Positions 58,969 through 64,000 of a DNA stretch of 64,000 nucleotides are shown here, in pieces (the first letter of the stretch is position 1; the number at the start of each line of letters is the position of its first letter). The stretch comes from JAJFTV01 sp036825755. Lineage in GTDB: Bacteria > Chloroflexota > Anaerolineae > Anaerolineales > Anaerolineaceae. The notes beneath the pieces are model-generated. The model was given only the letters and a program-made list of their open reading frames with translations. It searched no databases and was not told where the DNA came from. The translations under genes were made by a program, and so were the position numbers. The stretch covers positions 1 through 64,000 of the forward strand of contig DAISXR010000001.1 of NCBI GenBank assembly GCA_036825755.1, written 5' to 3'.

Positions 58969-59665
58969 GAAGAGCACAACGCTGCCCAGCCGGATCGCCA
59001 TTGATGGACCGGCTGCATCGGGAAAATCAACCATCGCCGAACTGCTGGCAGATCATTTGGGGTATCTGTACTTTGATACCGGGGTAATGTACCGGGCTGT
59101 CACACTGGAAGCGCTGCGGCAATTTGGAGCCGTTCAGGACGAAAAAGCCGTGACGGCTCTGGCGGAAAAGATCCATATCGATGTGGTGCCGCCCACCCAA
59201 AACGACGGGCGCAAGTTCGATGTGCTGGTGGACGGGCAGGATGTCACCAACCAACTGCGAACCAGCCTGGTGAACCAGAATGTTTCTGTGGTATCTGCCT
59301 ATGCGGGGGTGAGAACCGCCATGACAGCTCGACAGCGGGATATCAGCCGGCGCGGAAATGTGGTGATGGTGGGGCGCGATATCGGTACGGTGGTGATCCC
59401 GGATGCAGAACTCAAAATCTATCTGGAGGCATCGCTGGAAGAGAGAGCTCGCCGGCGATACCATGAAGAAATCCAACTTGGCCGGGATGTGCTTTTTGCG
59501 GATATCCTGGCCTCCCTGCGGGGAAGAGATCAAATCGATTCCAGCCGTCAGGTGGCGCCTCTGAAACCTGCCGCGGATGCCGTGATCATAGACACCGATC
59601 ACCTGACCATTGAAGAAGTATTTGATAAAGTAAAATCTCTGTTAATAATGTGTTCCCAATCTTAA
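58946..59665 (+). CDS. cmk: Cytidylate kinase
   Basis: Cmk phosphorylates CMP and dCMP. The product (239 aa from this ATG) has the P-loop IAIDGPAASGKSTIAELLAD (about 18-37) and the CMP-binding YFDTGVMYRAVT region (about 43-54), plus the lid region SLEERARRRYHEE. I prefer the ATG at 58946 to 58937, because AGGA is 10 nt upstream of the former and only 1 nt upstream of the latter. The start lies inside the end of the preceding gene, so it is coupled to the glycan operon even though its role is general. Confidence 0.95.
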   Translation: MNCHNQIEKSTTLPSRIAIDGPAASGKSTIAELLADHLGYLYFDTGVMYRAVTLEALRQFGAVQDEKAVTALAEKIHIDVVPPTQNDGRKFDVLVDGQDVTNQLRTSLVNQNVSVVSAYAGVRTAMTARQRDISRRGNVVMVGRDIGTVVIPDAELKIYLEASLEERARRRYHEEIQLGRDVLFADILASLRGRDQIDSSRQVAPLKPAADAVIIDTDHLTIEEVFDKVKSLLIMCSQS

Positions 59666-59678
59666 TCTGACGGGTTTT

Positions 59679-59701
59679 GCATTCAGACGACATCTGAATG
59701 C
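59679..59701 (+). terminator. Short hairpin after cmk
   Basis: A 9-bp stem (GCATTCAGA with TCTGAATGC, loop CGACA) lies 13 bp after cmk. No T-run follows, so termination is uncertain. Confidence 0.4.
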
Positions 59702-59711
59702 CCTGAAGCAA

Positions 59712-59720
59712 TGCTATAAT
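59712..59720 (+). promoter_or_regulatory. Extended -10 promoter of the histidine kinase gene
   Basis: TGC followed by TATAAT (59715-59720) gives an extended -10, with the ATG at 59749. A convincing -35 is not visible. Confidence 0.5.
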
Positions 59721-59748
59721 TTATCTGCAGCATAGCCGGTAAATAAAT

Positions 59749-62700
59749 ATGCCATTCGTTTTGAATTTGTTGTCCTCGTATCCATATTATGATTACCCGC
59801 CGGATCTAATTGGATGGGCAGGCCTGTTGATGCTGTCCGGAGCCCTGGCTCTTTTTGCGATCAAAAATCCTGTCCGGGCACGCATGGATTCGCGGCAATG
59901 GGGGCAATTTTCTGTTTTTCTCATCCTGACCATTGTATTCAGCCTGTTTTTCGGTTTTCGTTTTCCCGGTTCAGGCACCCAGATTCCGTTCGATTTTCCA
60001 ACCATTTACCACTCCAGTGCGGTGATGATCTTTTCACTTATCCCGCTGGCACTGGCGGCGGGCTTTTTGAACCCGCTGGCAGCACTGGGATTGGGCGCGA
60101 CTTCCGGCATGATCATCGGCCTGTGGGATACCCACAGCCTGTTTACCATCCTGGAGTATGCCGGGTTGGGTCTGCTTCTTTCGATCCTTTTCCAGCAGCG
60201 CTATCGATCCGGTTTGTTTGAATTCTTACGACATCCTCTGGCGGCCGCCGGGGCAGTTGGCCTGGCGTTAATCCCGGTGACGATGCTGGGTGTTTTCTTC
60301 TCATCCAGCGGTGAAACAGCCGTCCGTCTGGATCTGGCTCTCACCCAATCCTGGCCGGTGATCGTTGCTCATTTTGTGGAATTGCTGGCCGCCGGCCTGG
60401 TCGGAGAAATCCTTTTCCTTGTGGATGTTCCCCGCTGGGCGCCCGGAAAAATTTCCGGTTGGCTTCCCTGGGATACCAGCCTTTCACGCCGCTTTATGGC
60501 TGGTTTGCTGCCGGTTTTCTTTGGCACCTTTCTCGTTTTATTGATCGGTAGCTGGCTCACAGCCGGTATGGCTGCCCGCAAGCTGCTTGAAAACCGTTTG
60601 GAAAATCTCTCCGATGTGGCTGCAGAGACCTTTCCGGTGTTTTTACAGACCGGGCAATCCCTGTTGGACCGGTATGCTTCGCAGGACTTGCTGGCAGGCT
60701 CGAATGATGAAATCCGCGCGCGGCTGGGGAATATCCGGGAAGCCTATCCCTTTTTCACCGATTTACGCGTGGTGACCGTCGATGAGAAGCTGCTGCAAAG
60801 TTCAACTGGCGACGGGTTTGGTCTCCTGGAAGAAGAACGAGCGACTCTGGCTCGCGCCGGAGCCGGTGACGAAATCCTGCCTTTTGCTGTGACCCTCACG
60901 GAGGGTGAGAAAAGCGCACGGATCGTTTTCCATTCGCCATTGCTGGGTAAAAGAGGCGGTTTGCAGGGTGTGCTGTTTGGCTACACCAGCCTGGAAACCA
61001 ATCCTTTCACCCAAACAGCCATTCAGGCCGTACAAACAATCGAAAAAAGCGGCGGGCAAGGCTGGATTCTTGATCAGGGTGGGCGGGTGGTGTACCATAC
61101 CAACCCGAACCTCCTGCTGACACGTTCGTTTGGTTCACAATCCGCGGTTGATCGGTTTTATGAGCAGATCAACCCGGGTGAAGCACCCAGCTATGTGTTT
61201 TATCAGGATACGGTGGACCGGCCGTGGTCTGTGGCGTTATCGGTCCCCAGCCGGCAGGTACAGCAAACTGCACTGGATATTGCCATCCCGCTGTTGGCTG
61301 CCATTCTGATCATTTCGCTGGTGATCCTTTTTGTGATCCAGCGTCTGCTCTCACAGATGACACGCAGCCTGAATTTACTTGCCGAGCAGGCTTCGCAAAT
61401 CTCCAAAGGGCATCTGGACCAGCCGTTGGTTGTTAACCAGCCCGATGAGGTTGGGCAACTGGCGATTGCTTTTGAGCAAATGCGGCGAGGATTGAAAATC
61501 CGCCTGAAAGACATCAACTCCCTGCTGAAAGTCAGCCAGGCAGCTGCGTATCATCCGGATCCGCGCCGGACTGTTTTGCCCGTGCTGGAATCATTTCTGG
61601 GGAAGAATGCATGTGCCGCCAGGGCCATATTTTTTGACAGCGATAACCTGGATGCCACCCCGAGGATCTCATATACCTATGGGATCGGACACCGCTCCGA
61701 TTATTACGGAGATCTGGATGAGGCAGTGAAAAACCTGCTGCAAGACCAGCCGCGCCTACTCCTGAATGATTGTTCTCAAACAGCCAGATTGAAGGAATAT
61801 AGCCGGATCCCCGGATCGATTGCTGCATTTCGGCTGCAGCGTGAAAACTCCAGCGACGGCATTCTGTGGGCTGCCTTTGATCATCCGCAGCAGTTTTCCG
61901 AGTCGGACATCAATTTCTTTACCGCACTGGCCGGGCAGGCATCGCTTTCCGTGGCGAATGCAAACCTGTTCCGTTCGGCTGAAATTGGCCGGCAGCGGAT
62001 GGAAGCCGTGATCAACGCTTCGCCGGATCCCATTTTAATCTTCAATTCTGAAAACCGTTTATTGATGATGAACCCGGCTGCACGGGAATCTCAGCAATTG
62101 ATCATGACCGATCTCAGCGGCTCGGTGGTAGATGAAGTGCTGACCCACCGGGGTCTGATCGATATGATCCGCACCACTGAACCAAGCGGCAACGACAACC
62201 GCGAACTGACCATGACCGGCGGAAAGACCTACCATGTGACGGTTGCCGAGGTGAAATCGGCCAACCGGGAGGTAGGTAAGATCTGCCTGTTGCATGACGT
62301 CTCACGTTACAAAGATCTTGATACCATGAAATCCGAGTTTGTTTCGACGGTCAGTCATGAAATTCAGGCACCGCTATCTGTCATGCGGGGGTATATTCGC
62401 ATGCTGGATCTGGTGGGCGAAACAAATCAACAACAGAAAAACATCACGCAAAAAATGAACACTACCATCCAGCAAATGAACGAGCTGGTGGATAATATTC
62501 TCAATCTGGGGCGCATGGAAACGGTAGAGGGGATCGACCTGGCGGTGATCAACCCGGTGGATGTGGTAGAAAAAGTGATTGCCAGGCTCGGCACCATGGC
62601 CAGCCAGAAGGGTATCAAGCTGATGATGAGCGGGTCGGATACCGGCATGACCATCCGCACGGATCCGATGCTGCTGCAGCACGCGCTGTTGAACCTGGTG

Positions 62701-63009
62701 GAAAACGGGATCAAATACACCCCCAATGATGGGATGGTGGAAGTATCCGTCGATCAACAGGTATCGAAGGTGATTTTTTCCGTCAAGGATAACGGCTTTG
62801 GTATCGCGCCGTTGGATGTACAATTTATCTTTGAAAAGTTTTACCGCGTAGGCCAGCGGGCTGCATTTCGTCAAAAGGGGACCGGATTGGGTCTCTCGAT
62901 TGTCAAATCGATTTCGGACCGGTTGGGCGGAAAGGTATGGGTGGAGAGTCAACTGGGGAAGGGCAGTGCTTTTTTCTTTGAGCTGCCGGTGAACCCCGGA
63001 AAAGAATAA
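59749..63009 (+). CDS. Large membrane sensor histidine kinase (dCache-HAMP-GAF-PAS-HisKA-HATPase)
   Basis: The 1086-residue protein has an N-terminal bundle of 7-8 membrane segments (about 15-275), a periplasmic dCache-like sensor region (about 280-505), a further helix (about 508-530), HAMP (530-585), GAF (about 590-735), PAS (about 745-860), HisKA with the phosphorylated His at residue 870, and HATPase_c (960-1083; NLVENGIKYTPN, DNGFGIAP, GTGLGLSIVKS). The H-box reads SHEIQAPLS instead of the usual SHELRTPL. The Thr needed for phosphatase activity in the ExxT/N motif is replaced by Ala. No response regulator gene is next to it, so it is an orphan. It lies between cmk and rpoC, transcribed in the same direction. 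Confidence 0.9.
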   Translation: MPFVLNLLSSYPYYDYPPDLIGWAGLLMLSGALALFAIKNPVRARMDSRQWGQFSVFLILTIVFSLFFGFRFPGSGTQIPFDFPTIYHSSAVMIFSLIPLALAAGFLNPLAALGLGATSGMIIGLWDTHSLFTILEYAGLGLLLSILFQQRYRSGLFEFLRHPLAAAGAVGLALIPVTMLGVFFSSSGETAVRLDLALTQSWPVIVAHFVELLAAGLVGEILFLVDVPRWAPGKISGWLPWDTSLSRRFMAGLLPVFFGTFLVLLIGSWLTAGMAARKLLENRLENLSDVAAETFPVFLQTGQSLLDRYASQDLLAGSNDEIRARLGNIREAYPFFTDLRVVTVDEKLLQSSTGDGFGLLEEERATLARAGAGDEILPFAVTLTEGEKSARIVFHSPLLGKRGGLQGVLFGYTSLETNPFTQTAIQAVQTIEKSGGQGWILDQGGRVVYHTNPNLLLTRSFGSQSAVDRFYEQINPGEAPSYVFYQDTVDRPWSVALSVPSRQVQQTALDIAIPLLAAILIISLVILFVIQRLLSQMTRSLNLLAEQASQISKGHLDQPLVVNQPDEVGQLAIAFEQMRRGLKIRLKDINSLLKVSQAAAYHPDPRRTVLPVLESFLGKNACAARAIFFDSDNLDATPRISYTYGIGHRSDYYGDLDEAVKNLLQDQPRLLLNDCSQTARLKEYSRIPGSIAAFRLQRENSSDGILWAAFDHPQQFSESDINFFTALAGQASLSVANANLFRSAEIGRQRMEAVINASPDPILIFNSENRLLMMNPAARESQQLIMTDLSGSVVDEVLTHRGLIDMIRTTEPSGNDNRELTMTGGKTYHVTVAEVKSANREVGKICLLHDVSRYKDLDTMKSEFVSTVSHEIQAPLSVMRGYIRMLDLVGETNQQQKNITQKMNTTIQQMNELVDNILNLGRMETVEGIDLAVINPVDVVEKVIARLGTMASQKGIKLMMSGSDTGMTIRTDPMLLQHALLNLVENGIKYTPNDGMVEVSVDQQVSKVIFSVKDNGFGIAPLDVQFIFEKFYRVGQRAAFRQKGTGLGLSIVKSISDRLGGKVWVESQLGKGSAFFFELPVNPGKE

Positions 63010-63035
63010 AATGCAAAACGAAATGGATAAATCTC

Positions 63036-63065
63036 TTGATTTTTCTATGAGTCTCGTGATATAAT
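63036..63065 (+). promoter_or_regulatory. Promoter of rpoC
   Basis: TTGATT (63036-63041), 18 bp, TATAAT (63060-63065) with an upstream TGA giving an extended -10. The leader of about 110 nt contains an inverted repeat TGTCAA-TGG-TTGACA at 63081-63095. This supports independent transcription of rpoC. Confidence 0.55.
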
Positions 63066-63181
63066 TTTCGTTTGCATGTATGTCAATGGTTGACACTTTT
63101 ACTTGTAAGCGCGAGGAATAGAGCCTTTGCGCATGATTTGTATTCGAGAATAATTTACGGATCGATACAGGAGGCATCTGG

Positions 63182-64000
63182 GTGGAAACAAAAGGTTTAG
63201 TGGCATTACGTATCAGCTTGGCCTCTCCGGAAACAATTCGCAGTTGGTCTTATGGTGAAGTCCTCAAGCCAGAAACGATCAACTATCGCAGGCTGCGTCC
63301 CGAAAAAGATGGACTGTTTTGTGAAGCGATCTTTGGCCCTCAAAGAGACTGGCAGTGTTATTGCGGAAAATACAAAAATCCCCGTTATAAAGGGATCATT
63401 TGTGATAAATGCGGTGTAGAAGTAACGCGTTCTTCTGTGCGCCGGGAAAGAATGGGTCATATCGACCTGGCTTCGCCCGTGGCGCATATTTGGTATACAC
63501 GCCGTATCCCTTCGTATCTTGGGTTGCTTCTGGATATCTCCCGCCGAAATCTGGACCGGGTTCTTTACTTTGCCCAGTACATTGTCACCTATGTGGATGA
63601 AGATGCCCGCCAGAAAGCTTTGAAACGTCTCGAGGATGAGATCAGCGTTTCCGAACGCGAGCAGGCTGATCAGATCAACGCCCGGATTCTGGCCGTGAAA
63701 ACTGATCGCGACCGCAAGATCGAAGACCTGCGCCGCCAGCGCGCCGATCTGGAAAAACGATCGGATGAGCAGATTGCTGCCGAGCTGGAACCGGTGATGC
63801 ACGAAGGTCAGGAACTGGAACGCGAATTGACCGAAAAATCCGGAAAGGCGACCCGTAAGGCCATTGTGTTCACCAAAACGGGAACCACCATCGCCGAAGC
63901 GGATGAGGTGATTACCTCTCAGCATATCACCAAGGTGCAGAAGGTCGTCAAAGAGCGCCTGGACGAGATCGAAACCGGGTTGAAAGAACATCAGACCCGT
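63182..64000 (+). CDS. rpoC: DNA-directed RNA polymerase subunit beta' (RpoC), 5' part
   Basis: The first 273 codons of rpoC are present; the gene continues beyond the window. It starts with GTG after a strong CAGGAGG site. The N-terminus has IRSWSYGEVLKPETINYRRL (about 19-38) and the zinc-ribbon cysteines C59, C61, C74 and C77 (CYCGKYKNPRYKGIICDKC). MGHIDLASPVAHIWYTRRIP (about 91-110) is the clamp region. From about residue 138 to the window end comes a long, highly charged and coiled-coil-like stretch (RDRKIEDLRRQRADLEKRSD) not found at this place in the E. coli protein. rpoB is not upstream: the histidine kinase is. Confidence 0.96.
   Translation, partial: METKGLVALRISLASPETIRSWSYGEVLKPETINYRRLRPEKDGLFCEAIFGPQRDWQCYCGKYKNPRYKGIICDKCGVEVTRSSVRRERMGHIDLASPVAHIWYTRRIPSYLGLLLDISRRNLDRVLYFAQYIVTYVDEDARQKALKRLEDEISVSEREQADQINARILAVKTDRDRKIEDLRRQRADLEKRSDEQIAAELEPVMHEGQELERELTEKSGKATRKAIVFTKTGTTIAEADEVITSQHITKVQKVVKERLDEIETGLKEHQTR

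Overview
The window looks like a draft-genome or metagenome scaffold from a member of the Chloroflexota, most likely class Anaerolineae. It contains a 100-base run of N at 36188-36287. The lineage call is an inference from several traits. The two giant membrane proteins share the Chloroflexi/archaeal DUF2298 ('YYY') region. Mevalonate kinase and isopentenyl phosphate kinase sit side by side. Topoisomerase I carries an extra N-terminal zinc ribbon. Many secreted proteins have Thr/Pro-rich linkers, and NBR1-type Ig-like lipoproteins are present. No phage, IS element, CRISPR array or rRNA operon was seen. Coding density is high, and the longest gene-free stretch is the 288 bp at 23620-23907, a regulatory region described below.

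Layout. 1-55: 5' part of a tRNA-Val(UAC) on the minus strand. 115-951: a secreted or anchored unknown protein. 1088-4615: a FAH-family hydrolase, then yebC-ruvC-trmH/spoU-ruvA (Holliday-junction processing and RNA modification). 4641-7422: an MFS transporter and a BaiN/YhiN-type flavoprotein. 7554-10469: uvrA. 10665-19874: an envelope island with a LysM protein, two PD40/TolB-like propellers, queG, two tandem NBR1-Ig lipoproteins and two M23 peptidase-like proteins. 19935-22526: DUF1015 protein plus a small protein, and DegV. 22702-26854: a divergent LysR / DUF819 transporter / N-acyl-D-amino-acid deacylase locus with an operator-like palindrome cluster and two long intercistronic hairpins. 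27046-34183: ffh, rpsP, khpA, rimM, dprA, mannose-1-phosphate guanylyltransferase and topA. 34325-36016: an unknown bitopic protein and greA. 36288-39904 (minus): UbiA-type prenyltransferase, mevalonate kinase, isopentenyl phosphate kinase and a dGTPase cut by the gap. 40007-59665 (plus): tlyA, lepA, then a surface-glycan cluster (flippase-like protein, CDP-paratose-epimerase-like SDR, GT4, methyltransferase, four large polytopic GT-C-like proteins) and cmk. 59749-63009: a large orphan hybrid sensor histidine kinase. 63182-end: the start of rpoC, not preceded by rpoB.

How the parts may work together. Two themes go beyond housekeeping. The first is isoprenoid and surface-glycan chemistry. The MVK/IPK pair points to the alternative mevalonate route that makes IPP from isopentenyl phosphate, a UbiA-type enzyme modifies a polyprenyl phosphate, a GDP-mannose synthase is present, and a run of GT-C membrane proteins could move sugars from lipid carriers onto surface acceptors. 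The many Thr/Pro-rich linkers of exported proteins in this same window are plausible acceptors (inference). The second theme is scavenging of N-acyl-D-amino acids by a LysR-controlled importer and deacylase pair. The best candidates for under-described biology are the DUF2298 glycosyltransferase cluster, the paired hairpins at 25101-25229, and the separate, independently promoted rpoC with a long charged insertion.
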